Below, one piece after another: positions 25,890 through 38,146 of a stretch of 64,000 nucleotides of DNA; positions within the stretch are counted from its first letter, which is position 1; every line of letters begins with the position of its first letter. The notes under the pieces were generated by a model, which saw only the letters and a program-made list of their open reading frames with translations, was not told the origin of the DNA and searched no databases. The stretch is from Megalopta genalis. Lineage: Eukaryota > Arthropoda > Insecta > Hymenoptera > Halictidae. Location: assembly GCF_051020955.1 (NCBI RefSeq), contig NW_027476331.1, positions 124,001 through 188,000 on the forward strand, given 5' to 3'. Position numbers and translations under genes: made by a program.

Positions 25890-28013
25890 CGCCTGCATTT
25901 GAAGCTATATCACTTATATTGCAAGTATTTGAAGCTATATCACTTATATCGCAAGTATTTAAAGCTAAATCATTTGTTTCGCATGGATTTGAAGCTAAGC
26001 CTTTAACTTCGCATTGATTTGAAGCTAAATCATGTGTTTCGCATGAATTTGAAGATATCTCGTTCGTTTGGTCTTCAATTTGAAGCTATATCACTTATAT
26101 CGCAAGTATTTGAATCTAAATCATTTGTTTCGCATGGATTTGATGCTAAGCCTTTAACTTCGCATTGATTTGAATCTAAATCATATGTTACGCTCGGATT
26201 TGAAGCTAAGCCTTCTACGTCGCATGATTTGAAGCTAAATCACGTTTATCACAAGTATATGAATCTAAAGCATTTGTTGCGCTTGGATTTGAAGATAAGC
26301 CTTCTACTTCGCATTGATTTGAAGCTAAATCATGTGTTTTGCTCGGATTTGAAGCTAAGCCTCCTACTTCGCATTGATTTGAGGCTAAGTCATGTGTTTC
26401 GCTTGGATTTGAAGCTAACTTTTTTTTTTCGCATGCAGTTGAATCTAAATCATGTATATCACAAGTATTTGGAACAAAACCATTTGATTCGCACGGATTT
26501 GAAGCTAAGCCTTCTACGTCGAACTGATTTGAAGCTAAATCATGTGTTTTGCATGAATTTGAAGATAACTCGTTCGTTCGTCTGCATTTGAATTTATTTC
26601 ATTTATATCGCAAGTATTTGAATCTAAATCATGTGTTTCGCACGGATTTGAAGCTAAGCCTTCTGTTTCGCATGATTTGAAGCTAAATCATAAGTTCCGC
26701 ATGGATTTGAAGCTAACTCGTTTGTTTCGCCTGCATTTGAAGCTATTTCATTTAAACCGCAAGTATTTGAAGGTAACTCATTTATTTCCCATGGACTTAA
26801 GGCTATCTCGTTTTTTTCGCCTGCATTTGAAGCTATATCACTTATATTCGCATTTATTTGAAGATAAATCATTGGTCTCGCATGGATTTGAAGCTAAGCC
26901 ATCTACTTCGCATTGATTTGAAGCTAAATCATGTGTTTCGCATGAATTTGAATCTAACTGTTTGCTTCGCCTGCATTTGAAGCAGTATCACTTATATCGC
27001 AAGTTTTTGCATCTAAATAATGCGTTTCGCTCGGATTTGAAGATAAACATTCTACTTCGCATGATTTGAAGATAAATCATGTTTATCACAATTATCTGAA
27101 TCTATACCATGTGTTACGCATGAATTTGAAGCTAACTGTTTGTTCCGCTGCATTTGAAGCTATATCACTTATATCACAAGTATTTGAAGCTAAATCATTT
27201 GTTTCGCATGGATTTGAAGCTAAGCCTTTAACTTCGCATTGATTTGAAGCTAAATCATGTGTTTCGCATGAATTTGAAGATATCTCGTTCGTTTGGTCTG
27301 CATTCGAAGCTATTTCATTTATATCGCATGTATTTGAATCTAAATCATGTGTTTCGCTTGGATTTGAAGATAAGCCTTCTACTTCGCATTGATTTGATGC
27401 TAAATCATGTGTTTCGTTTGGATTTGAGGATAACTCGTTTGTTTCGCATGCTGTTGAATGTAAATTATGTATATCACAAGTATTTGAAGCTAAACCATTT
27501 GTTTCGCATGGATTCGTAGATAACCCTTCTACTTCGCTTTGATTTGAACCTAAATCAAGTGTTTCACATGGATTTGAAGCTAACTCGTTTGTTTCGCATG
27601 CAGTTGAAGCTAAATTATGTATATCACAGGTATTTGAAGCTAAACCATTTGTTTCGCATGGATTCGAAGATAAGCCTCTACTTCGCATTGGTTTGAAGCT
27701 AAATCATGTGTTTGGCATGGATTTGAAGCTAACTCGATTGTTTCGCATGCCGTTGAAGCTAAATGATGCATATCACAAGTATTTGTAGCTAAACCATTTG
27801 TTTCGCATGGATTCGAAGATAAGCCTTCTACTTCGCATTGATTTAAAGCAAAATCATGTGTTTCGCATGGATTTGAAGCTAACTCGTTTGTTTCGCCTGC
27901 ATTTGAAGCTAAATCATGTATACGGCGAGTATCTGAAGCTAAATCATTTATTTTGCATGGATTTGAAGCTAAGCCTTTAACTTCGCATTGATTTGAAGCT
28001 AAGTCATGTGTTC

Positions 28014-28942
28014 CGCATGAATTTGAAGATAACTCGATCGTTCGTCTGCATTTGAAGTTATTTCATTCATATCGCAAGTATTTGAATCTTAATCATGTGT
28101 TTCGCTCGAATTTGAAAGAAAGCCTTCTACTTCCCCTTCATTTGAAGCTAAATCATGTGTTTCGCTTGGATTTGAAGCTAACAAGTTTGTTTCGCACGCA
28201 GTTTGAGCTAAATCATGTATTTCGCAAGTATATGAAGCTAAACTTTCTTGTTACTCATGTATTTGAAGCTAAGCCTTCTCCTTCGCATTAATATGAAGCT
28301 ATATCATGTGTTTCGCTTGTATTTGAAGCTAACTCGTTTGTTTCGCATGCAGTTGAAGCTAAATCATGTTTATCACAAGTATCTGAATCTAAACCATTTG
28401 TTTCGCTTGGATTTGAAGCTAAGCCTTCCACCTCGCACTGATTTGAACCAAAATCATGTGTTTCGCATTAATTTGAAGATAACTCGTTCGTTCCGCCTGC
28501 ATTTGAAGCTATATCACTTATATTGCAAGTATTTGAAGCTATACCACTTATATCGCAAGTATTTAAAGCTAAATCATTTGTTTCGCATGGATTTGAAGCT
28601 AAGCCTTTAACTTCGCATTGATTTGAAGCTAAATCATGTGTTTCGCATGAATTTGAAGATATCTCGTTCGTTTGGTCTTCAATTTGAAGCTATATCACTT
28701 ATATCGCAAGTATTTGAATCTAAATCATTTGTTTCGCATGGATTTGATGCTAAGCCTTTAACTTCGCATTGATTTGAATCTAAATCATATGTTACGCTCG
28801 GATTTGAAGCTAAGCCTTCTACGTCGCATGATTTGAAGCTAAATCACGTTTATCACAAGTATATGAATCTAAAGCATTTGTTGCGCTTGGATTTGAAGAT
28901 AAGCCTTCTACTTCGCATTGATTTGAAGCTAAATCATGTGTT
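28014..28942. repeat. Domain B block N, copy 2, at the B/C boundary
   Basis: This is the counterpart of 20,087-21,015. Its right end is the sharp boundary to domain C: domain-B sequence reads GTGTTTTGCTCGG at 21,011, while here GTGTTGCGCATGG follows and canonical HORs continue. Confidence 0.9.
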
Positions 28943-28990
28943 GCGCATGGATTTGAAGCTAACTCGTTTGTTTCGCATACTTTTGAAGCT

Positions 28991-29628
28991 AAATCATGTA
29001 TATCACAAGTATTTGAAGCTAAACCATTTGATTCCCATGGATTTGTAGCTATGCCTTCTACTTCGCATTGATTTGGAGCTAAATCATGTGTTTCGCATGG
29101 ATTTAAAGCTAACTCGTTGTTTCGCATGCCGTTGAAGCTAAATCATGTATATCACAAGTGTTTGAAGCTAAACCATTTGTTTCGCATGGATTCGAAGATA
29201 ACCCTTCTACTTCGCATTGATTTGAAGCTAAATCATGTGTTGCGCATGGATTAGAAGCTAACTCGTTTGTTTCGCATGCAGTTGAAGCTAAATCATGTAT
29301 ATCACAAGTATTTGAAGCTAAACCATTTTATTCCCATGCATTTGAAGCTATGCCTTCTACTTCGCATTGATTTGATGTTAAATCATATGTCTCGCATGGA
29401 TTTGAAGCTATCTCGTTTGTTTCGCATGCACAGAATATAAATCAAGTATATCACAAGTATTTGAAGCTAAACCTTTGTTTCGCATGGATTCGAACAACAG
29501 CCTTCTGCTTCGCATTGATTTGGACCTAAATCATGTGTTTCGCATGGATTTGAAGCTAACTCGTTTATTTCGCATGCACTTGAAGCAGAACCATGTATAT
29601 CACAAGTATTTGAAGCTAAACCATTTGT
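28991..29628. repeat. Domain C block E, copy 1 (638 bp)
   Basis: This segment recurs at 31,591-32,228 (offset 2,600), at about 41,084-41,721 and at about 55,673-56,310. It carries two diagnostic small deletions: GCATGCACAGAATATAAATC and AAACCTTTGTTTCGC. A partial copy closes the window (about 63,700-64,000). Confidence 0.9.
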
Positions 29629-30077
29629 TTCGCATGAATTCGAAGATAACCCTTCTACCTTGCATTGATTTGAAGCTAAATCATGTTTTTCGCATGGATT
29701 TGAAGCAAAGCCTTCTACTTCGCATAGATTTGGAGTTAAATCATGTGTTTCGCATGGATTTAAAGCTAAATCGTTGTTTCGCATGCAGTTGAAGCTAAAT
29801 CATGTATATCACAAGTGTTTGAAGCTAAACCATTTGTTTCGCATGGATTCGAAGATAACCCTTCTACTTCGCATTGATTTGAAGCTAAATCATGTGTTTC
29901 GCATGGATTTGAAGCAAAGCCTTCTACTTCGCATTGATTTGGAGTTAAATCATGTGTTTCGCATGGATTTAAAGCTAACTCGTTGTTTCGCAAGCAGTTG
30001 AAGCTAAATCATGTATATCACAAGTGTTTGAAGCTGAACCATTTGATTAGCATGGATTCGAAGATCACCCCTCTTCT

Positions 30078-33000
30078 TCGCATTGATTTGAATTTAAATC
30101 ATTTGCTTCGCGTGGATTTGAAGCTAACTCGTTTGTTTCGCATGCAGTTGAAGATAAGTCATGCATACCACAAGTATTTGAAGATAAACCATTTGATTCC
30201 CATGGATTTGAAGCTATGCCTTCTACTTCGCATTGATTTGGAGCTAAATCATGTGTTTCGCATGGATTTAAAGCTAACTCGTTGTTTCGCATGCAGTTGA
30301 AGCTAAATCATGTATAACACAAGTGTTTGAAGCTAAACCATTTGTTTCGCATGGATTCAAAGATAACCCTTCTACTTCGCATTGATTTGAATTTAAATCA
30401 TGTGTTTCGCATGGATTTGAAGCTAACTCGTTTTTTTCGCATGCAGTTGAAGCTAAATCATGTATATCACAAGTGTTTGAAGCTAAATCATTTGTTTCGC
30501 ATGGATTCGAAGATAACCCTTCTACTTCGCATTGATTTGAAGCTAAATCATGTGTTTCGCATGGATTTGAAGCAAAGCCTTCTACTTCGCATTGATTTGG
30601 AGTTAAATCATGTGTTTCGCATGGATTTAAAGCTAACTCGTTGTTTCGCAAGCAGTTGAAGCTAAATCATGTATATCACAAGTGTTTGAAGCTAAATCAT
30701 TTGTTTCGCATGAATTCGAAGATAACCCTTCTACTTCGCATTGATTTGAAGCTAAATCATGTTTTTCGCATGGATTTGAAGCAAAGCCTTCTACTTCGCA
30801 TAGATTTGGAGTTAAATCATGTGTTTCGCATGGATTTAAAGCTAAATCGTTGTTTCGCATGCAGTTGAAGCTAAATCATGTATATCACAAGTGTTTGAAG
30901 CTAAACCATTTGATTCGCATGGATTCGAAGATAACCCTTCTACTTCGCATTGATTTGAATTTAAATCATGTGTTTCGCATGGATTTGAAGCTAACTCGTT
31001 TTTTTCGCATGCAGTTGAAGCTAAATCATGTATATCACAAGTGTTTGAAGCTAAATCATTTGTTTCGCATGGATTCGAAGATAACCCTTCTACTTCGCAT
31101 TGATTTGAAGCTAAATCATGTGTTTCGCATGGATTTGAAGCAAAGCCTTCTACTTCGCATTGATTTGGAGTTAAATCATGTGTTTCCAATGGATTTAAAG
31201 CTAACTCGTTGTTTCGCAAGCAGTTGAAGCTAAATCATGTATATCACAAGTGTTTGAAGCTAAATCATTTGTTTCGCATGAATTCGAAGATAACCCTTCT
31301 ACTTCGCATTGATTTGAAGCTAAATCATGTTTTTCGCATGGATTTGAAGCAAAGCCTTCTACTTCGCATAGATTTGGAGTTAAATCATGTGTTTCGCATG
31401 GATTTAAAGCTAAATCGTTGTTTCGCATGCAGTTGAAGCTAAATCATGTATATCACAAGTGTTTGAAGCTAAACCATTTGTTTCGCATGGATTCGAAGAT
31501 AACCCTTCTACTTCGCATTGGTTTGAAGCTAAATCATTTGTTTCGCATGGATTTGAAGCTAACTCGTTTGTTTCGCATGCTGTTGAAACTAAATCATGTA
31601 TATCACAAGTATTTGAAGCTAAACCATTTGATTCCCATGGATTTGTAGCTATGCCTTCTACTTCGCATTGATTTGGAGCTAAATCATGTGTTTCGCATGG
31701 ATTTAAAGCTAACTCGTTGTTTCGCATGCCGTTGAAGCTAAATCATGTATATCACAAGTGTTTGAAGCTAAACCATTTGTTTCGCATGGATTCGAAGATA
31801 ACCCTTCTACTTCGCATTGATTTGAAGCTAAATCATGTGTTGCGCATGGATTAGAAGCTAACTCGTTTGTTTCGCATGCAGTTGAAGCTAAATCATGTAT
31901 ATCACAAGTATTTGAAGCTAAACCATTTTATTCCCATGCATTTGAAGCTATGCCTTCTACTTCGCATTGATTTGATGTTAAATCATATGTCTCGCATGGA
32001 TTTGAAGCTATCTCGTTTGTTTCGCATGCACAGAATATAAATCAAGTATATCACAAGTATTTGAAGCTAAACCTTTGTTTCGCATGGATTCGAACAACAG
32101 CCTTCTGCTTCGCATTGATTTGGACCTAAATCATGTGTTTCGCATGGATTTGAAGCTAACTCGTTTATTTCGCATGCACTTGAAGCAGAACCATGTATAT
32201 CACAAGTATTTGAAGCTAAACCATTTGATTGGCATGGATTTGAAGCTAAGCCTTCTACTTCGCATTAAATTGAAGCTAAATCATGTGTTTCGCATGGATT
32301 TGAAGCTAACACGTTTGTTTCGCATGCTGTTGAAGCTAAATCATGTATATCACAAGTATGTGAATCTAAACCATTTGTTGCCCATGGATTTGAAGCTATG
32401 CCTTCTACTTCGCATTGATTTGGAGTTAAATCATATGTTTCGCATGGATTTAAAGCTAACTCGTTGTTTCGCATGCAGTTGAAGCTAAATCATGTATAAC
32501 ACTAGTGTTTGAAGCTAAACCATTTGTTTCGCATGGATTCAAAGATAACCCTTCTACTTCGCATTGATTTGAAGCTAAATCATGTATTTCGCATGGATTT
32601 GAAGCTAACTCGTTTGTTTCGCATGCTGTTGAAGCTAAATCATGTATATCACAAGTGTTTGAAGCTAAATCATTTGTTTCGCATGAATTCGAAGATAACC
32701 CTTCTACCTTGCATTGATTTGAAGCTAAATCATGTTTTTCGCATGGATTTGAAGCAAAGCCTTCTACTTCGCATAGATTTGGAGTTAAATCATGTGTTTC
32801 GCATGGATTTAAAGCTAAATCGTTGTTTCGCATGCAGTTGAAGCTAAATCATGTATATCACAAGTGTTTGAAGCTAAACCATTTGTTTCGCATGGATTCG
32901 AAGATAACCCTCCTACTTCGCATTGGTTTGAAGCTAAATCATTTGTTTCGCATGGATTTGAAGCTAACTCGTTTGTTTCGCACGCTGTTGAAACTAAATC

Positions 33001-33095
33001 ATGTATATCACAAGTACTTGAAGCTAAACCATTTGATTCCCATGGATTTGTAGCTATGCCTTCTACTTCGCATTGATTTGGAGCTAAATCATGTG
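30078..33095. repeat. Domain C block H, copy 1 (3.0 kb)
   Basis: This block matches 54,728-57,177, about 24 kb away. The offset is 24,650 before the 568-bp tandem and 24,082 after it, so the far copy differs by exactly one 568-bp unit. Very few other differences were noticed. Confidence 0.92.
30365..31500. repeat. 568-bp tandem repeat, two copies
   Basis: The copies are about 30,365-30,932 and 30,933-31,500. Marker variants CTCGTTTTTTTCGCATGC, GAAGCAAAGCCTTC and GGAGTTAAATCATG recur at an offset of exactly 568. The related block at 54,728-57,177 has only one copy, so this pair is a gain here or a loss there. 568 is not a multiple of 150 or 30, because the unit contains several one-base deletions and shortened HORs. 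Confidence 0.88.
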
Positions 33096-34458
33096 TTTCG
33101 CATGGATTTAAAGCTAACTCGTTGTTTCGCATGCAGTTGAAGCTAAATCATGTATATCACAAGTGTTTGAAGCTAAACCATTTGTTTCGCATGGATTCGA
33201 AGATAACCCTTCTACTTCGCATTGATTTGAAGCTAAATCATGTGTTTCGCATGGATTTGAAGCAAAGCCTTCTACTTCGCATTGATTTGGAGTTAAATCA
33301 TGTGTTTCGCATGGATTTAAAGCTAACTCGTTGTTTCGCAAGCAGTTGAAGCTAAATCATGTATATCACAAGTGTTTGAAGCTGAACCATTTGATTAGCA
33401 TGGATTCGAAGATCACCCCTCTTCTTCGCATTGATTTGAAGATAATCATGTGTTTCGCATGGATTTGAAGCTAACTCGTTTGTTTCGCATGCAGTTGAAG
33501 AAAAGTAATGCATATCACAAGTATTTGAAGATAAACCATTTGATTCCCATGGATTTGAAGCTATGCCTTCTTCTTCGCATTGATTTGAAGCTAAATCATG
33601 TTTTTCGCATGGATTTGAAGCTAACTCGTTGTTTCGCATGCAGTTGAAGCTAAATCATGTATAACACAAGTTTTTGAAGCTAAACCATTTGTTTCGCATG
33701 GATTCAAAGATAACCCTTCTACTTCGCATTGATTTGAAGCTAAATCATGTGTTGCGCATGGATTTGAAGCTAACTCGTTTGTTTCGCATGCAGTTGAAGC
33801 TAAATCACGTATATCACAAGTATTTGAAGCTAAACCATTTTATTCACATGGATTTGAAGCTATGCCTTCTACTTCGCATTGATTTGATGTTAAATCATAT
33901 GTCTCGCATGGATTTGAAGCTATCTCGTTTGTTTCGCATGCACTTGACTATAAATCAAGTATATCACAAGTATTTGAAGCTAAACCTTTGTTTCGCATGT
34001 ATTCGAACATCAGCCTTCTGCTTCGCATTGATTTGGACCTAAATCATGTGTTTCGCATGGATTTGAAGCTAACTCGGTTATTTCGCATGCACTTGAAGCT
34101 AAATCATGTATATTACAATTTGTTTGAAGCTAAACCATTTGTTTTGCATGGATTCGAAGATAATCCTTCTTCTTCGCATTGATTTGAAGCTAAATCATGT
34201 ATTTTGCATGGATTAGAAGCTAACTCGTTTGTTTCGCATGCAGTTGATGCTGAATCATGTATATCACAAGTATTTGCAGCTAAACCATTTGTTTCGCATG
34301 GATTCGTAGATAAGCCTTCTACTTCGCATCGATTTGAAGCTATATCATGTGTTTCGCATGGTTTTTGAAGCTAACTCGTTTGTTTCGCATGCAGTTGAAG
34401 CTAAATCATGTATATCACAAGTGTTTGAAGCTAAACCATTCGTTTCGCATGGATTCGA
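32543..34458. repeat. 1,916-bp tandem repeat, copy 1
   Basis: The next 1,916 bp (34,459-36,374) repeat this segment, and a third copy lies at 42,038-43,953. All frames translate alike in copies 1 and 2 over their length. Internal markers are TTTGATTAGCATGG, CATGTATTCGAACATCAG, TTACAATTTGTTTGAAG and CATGGTTTTTGAAGC. Confidence 0.94.
33352..33639. repeat. Dispersed 288-bp block, first of six copies
   Basis: A block of about 290 bp with TTTGATTAGCATGG, GATCACCCCTCTTCTTCG, GAAGATAATCATGTG (one base lost) and GAAGAAAAGTAATG recurs at 35,268, 42,847, 49,802, 51,148 and 63,080. Three copies ride on the 1,916-bp repeat. The other three lie in unrelated surroundings and share a substitution (GTAATGGATATC for GTAATGCATATC), so they form their own subgroup. 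Confidence 0.88.
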
Positions 34459-36374
34459 AGATAACCCTTCTACTTCGCATTGATTTGAAGCTAAATCATG
34501 TATTTCGCATGGATTTGAAGCTAACTCGTTTGTTTCGCATGCTGTTGAAGCTAAATCATGTATATCACAAGTGTTTGAAGCTAAATCATTTGTTTCGCAT
34601 GAATTCGAAGATAACCCTTCTACCTTGCATTGATTTGAAGCTAAATCATGTTTTTCGCATGGATTTGAAGCAAAGCCTTCTACTTCGCATAGATTTGGAG
34701 TTAAATCATGTGTTTCGCATGGATTTAAAGCTAAATCGTTGTTTCGCATGCAGTTGAAGCTAAATCATGTATATCACAAGTGTTTGAAGCTAAACCATTT
34801 GTTTCGCATGGATTCGAAGATAACCCTCCTACTTCGCATTGGTTTGAAGCTAAATCATTTGTTTCGCATGGATTTGAAGCTAACTCGTTTGTTTCGCACG
34901 CTGTTGAAACTAAATCATGTATATCACAAGTACTTGAAGCTAAACCATTTGATTCCCATGGATTTGTAGCTATGCCTTCTACTTCGCATTGATTTGGAGC
35001 TAAATCATGTGTTTCGCATGGATTTAAAGCTAACTCGTTGTTTCGCATGCAGTTGAAGCTAAATCATGTATATCACAAGTGTTTGAAGCTAAACCATTTG
35101 TTTCGCATGGATTCGAAGATAACCCTTCTACTTCGCATTGATTTGAAGCTAAATCATGTGTTTCGCATGGATTTGAAGCAAAGCCTTCTACTTCGCATTG
35201 ATTTGGAGTTAAATCATGTGTTTCGCATGGATTTAAAGCTAACTCGTTGTTTCGCAAGCAGTTGAAGCTAAATCATGTATATCACAAGTGTTTGAAGCTG
35301 AACCATTTGATTAGCATGGATTCGAAGATCACCCCTCTTCTTCGCATTGATTTGAAGATAATCATGTGTTTCGCATGGATTTGAAGCTAACTCGTTTGTT
35401 TCGCATGCAGTTGAAGAAAAGTAATGCATATCACAAGTATTTGAAGATAAACCATTTGATTCCCATGGATTTGAAGCTATGCCTTCTTCTTCGCATTGAT
35501 TTGAAGCTAAATCATGTTTTTCGCATGGATTTGAAGCTAACTCGTTGTTTCGCATGCAGTTGAAGCTAAATCATGTATAACACAAGTTTTTGAAGCTAAA
35601 CCATTTGTTTCGCATGGATTCAAAGATAACCCTTCTACTTCGCATTGATTTGAAGCTAAATCATGTGTTGCGCATGGATTTGAAGCTAACTCGTTTGTTT
35701 CGCATGCAGTTGAAGCTAAATCACGTATATCACAAGTATTTGAAGCTAAACCATTTTATTCACATGGATTTGAAGCTATGCCTTCTACTTCGCATTGATT
35801 TGATGTTAAATCATATGTCTCGCATGGATTTGAAGCTATCTCGTTTGTTTCGCATGCACTTGACTATAAATCAAGTATATCACAAGTATTTGAAGCTAAA
35901 CCTTTGTTTCGCATGTATTCGAACATCAGCCTTCTGCTTCGCATTGATTTGGACCTAAATCATGTGTTTCGCATGGATTTGAAGCTAACTCGGTTATTTC
36001 GCATGCACTTGAAGCTAAATCATGTATATTACAATTTGTTTGAAGCTAAACCATTTGTTTTGCATGGATTCGAAGATAATCCTTCTTCTTCGCATTGATT
36101 TGAAGCTAAATCATGTATTTTGCATGGATTAGAAGCTAACTCGTTTGTTTCGCATGCAGTTGATGCTGAATCATGTATATCACAAGTATTTGCAGCTAAA
36201 CCATTTGTTTCGCATGGATTCGTAGATAAGCCTTCTACTTCGCATCGATTTGAAGCTATATCATGTGTTTCGCATGGTTTTTGAAGCTAACTCGTTTGTT
36301 TCGCATGCAGTTGAAGCTAAATCATGTATATCACAAGTGTTTGAAGCTAAACCATTCGTTTCGCATGGATTCGA
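34459..36374. repeat. 1,916-bp tandem repeat, copy 2
   Basis: This follows directly on copy 1, and the match runs about 40 bp beyond 36,374. I noticed no internal difference from copy 1. To its right (36,417-36,956) lies a stretch with its own duplication of about 240 bp, marked by TTTGAATATGTACCATTTG and TCGAATTGATTTGGAGTTTA. Confidence 0.94.
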
Positions 36375-36416
36375 AGATAACCCTTCTACTTCGCATTGAT
36401 TTGAAGCTAAATCATG

Positions 36417-36956
36417 TGTTGCGCATGGATTTGAAGCTAACTCGTTTGTTTCGCATGCAGTTGAAGCTAAATCATGTATATCACAAGTATTTGAATATGT
36501 ACCATTTGATTAGCATGGATTCGAAGATCACCCCTCTTCTTCGCATTGATTTGAAGCTAAATCATGTGTTTCGCATGGATTTGAAGCAAAACCTTCTACT
36601 TCGAATTGATTTGGAGTTTAATCATGTGTTTCGCATTGGATTAAAGCTAACTAGTTTGTTTCGCATGCTGTTGAAGCTAAATCATGTATATCACAAGTAT
36701 TTGAATATGTACCATTTGATTAGCATGGATTCGAAGATCACCCCTCTTCTTCGCATTGATTTGAAGCTAAATCATGTGTTTCGCATGGATTTGAAGCAAA
36801 GCCTTCTACTTCGAATTGATTTGGAGTTTAATCATGTGTTTCGCATGGGTTTAAAGCTAACTAGTTTGTTTCGCATGCACTTGAATCTAAATCAAGTATA
36901 TCACAAGTATTTGAAGCTAAACCGTTTGATTGGCAAGGATTTGAAGCTAAGCCTCC
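36417..36956. repeat. Segment with internal 240-bp duplication
   Basis: Two near-identical parts (about 36,470-36,650 and about 36,710-36,890) share TTTGAATATGTACCATTTG, GATCACCCCTCTTCTTCG and TCGAATTGATTTGGAGTTTA. This segment is missing between the corresponding blocks at 43,965/43,966, which is why the distance between related blocks falls from 7,579 to 7,009 there. Confidence 0.8.
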
Positions 36957-38146
36957 TACTTCGCATTAAATTGAAGCTAAATCATGTGTTTCGCTTGGAT
37001 TTGAAGCTAACTCGTTTGTTTCGCATGCTGTTGAAGCTAAATCATGTATATCACAAGTATTTGAATATGAACCATTTGATTAGCATGGATTCGAAGATCA
37101 CCCCTCTTCTTCGCATTGATTTGAAGCTAAATCATGTGTTTCGCATGGATTTGAAGCTAACTCGTTTGTTCAGCGTGCAGTTGAAGCGAAATCATGTATA
37201 TCACAAGTGTTTGAAGCTAAACCATTTGTTTCGCATGGATTCAAAGATAACCCTTCTACTTCGCATTGATTTGAAGCTAAATCATGTGTTTTGCATGGTT
37301 TTTGAAGCTAACTCGTTTGTTTCGCATGCTGTTGAAGCTAAATCTTGTATATCACAAGTGTTTGAAGCTAAACCATTTGTTTCGCATGGATTCGAAGATA
37401 ATCCTTCTTTTTCGCATTGGTTTGAAGCTAAATCATGTGTTTCGCATGGATTTGAAGCTAACTCCTTTGTTTCGCATGCTGTTGAAGCTAAATCATGTAT
37501 ATCACAAGTGTTTGAAGCTAAACCATTTGTTTCCTATGGATTCGAAGATAACCCTTCTACTTCGCATTGGTTTGAAGCTAAATCATTTGTTTCGCATGGA
37601 TTTGAAGCTAACTCGTTTGTTTCGCATGCTGTTGAAACTAAATCATGTATATCACAAGTATTTGAAGCTAAACCATTTGATTCTCATGGATTTGTAGCTA
37701 TGCCTTCTACTTCGCATTGATTTGGTGCTAAATCATGTGTTTCGCATGGATTTACAGCTAACTCGTTTGTTTCGCATGCTGTTGAAGCTAAATCATGTAT
37801 ATCACAAGTATGTGAATCTAAACCATTTGTTGCCCATGGATTTGAAGCTATGCCTTCTACTTCGCATTGATTTGGAGTTAAATCATATGTTTCGCATGGA
37901 TTTAAAGCTAACTCGTTGTTTCGCATGCAGTTGAAGCTAAATCATGTATAACACTAGTGTTTGTAGCTAAACCATTTGTTTCGCATGAATTCAAAGATAA
38001 CCCTTCTACTTCGCATTGATTTGAAGCTAAATCATGTATTTCGCATGGATTTGAAGCTAACTCGTTTGTTTCGCATGCTGTTGAAGCTAAATCATGTATA
38101 TCACAAGTGTTTGAAGCTAAATCATTTGTTTCGCATGAATTCGAAG

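Larger units (their letters stand above)
14576..28942. repeat. Array domain B: diverged HOR subfamily of 149-150 bp
   Basis: This part is dominated by units in which type 3 reads GCTATATCACTTATATCGCA, type 2 ends in CGCCTGCATTTG instead of CGCATGCAGTTG, and type 5 reads AAGCCTTTAACTTCGC. Several type-2 variants are one base short (AACTGTTTGTTCCGCC, or CTCGTTCGTTCGTCTGC), so many HORs are 149 bp and not 150. Further markers are CGTTCGTTTGGTCTGC and GATTTGAAGCTAAATCATAA. The domain is built from blocks of 0.9-3 kb repeated two or three times (14,575, 17,701, 21,845 and 28,014 families). No gene, no inversion and no foreign insertion were seen. The right boundary at 28,942 is sharp: up to there the sequence is a copy of 20,087-21,015, after it the canonical HOR returns. 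Confidence 0.85.
31522..34470. repeat. Compound repeat, module A copy 1 (2.9 kb)
   Basis: This module recurs at 41,015-43,965 (offset 9,493, then 9,495 after a two-base insertion at about 41,730). It overlaps the 1,916-bp tandem: the second A module contains only one 1,916-bp copy. Confidence 0.92.

Noticed and set aside
36263..37720. 485-codon open frame
   Set aside because: It changes midway from one repeat frame to another (LKLN-type to FEAK-type decapeptides) at a one-base gain (GGTTTTTGAAGC). This shows a frameshift in the array and not a protein design.
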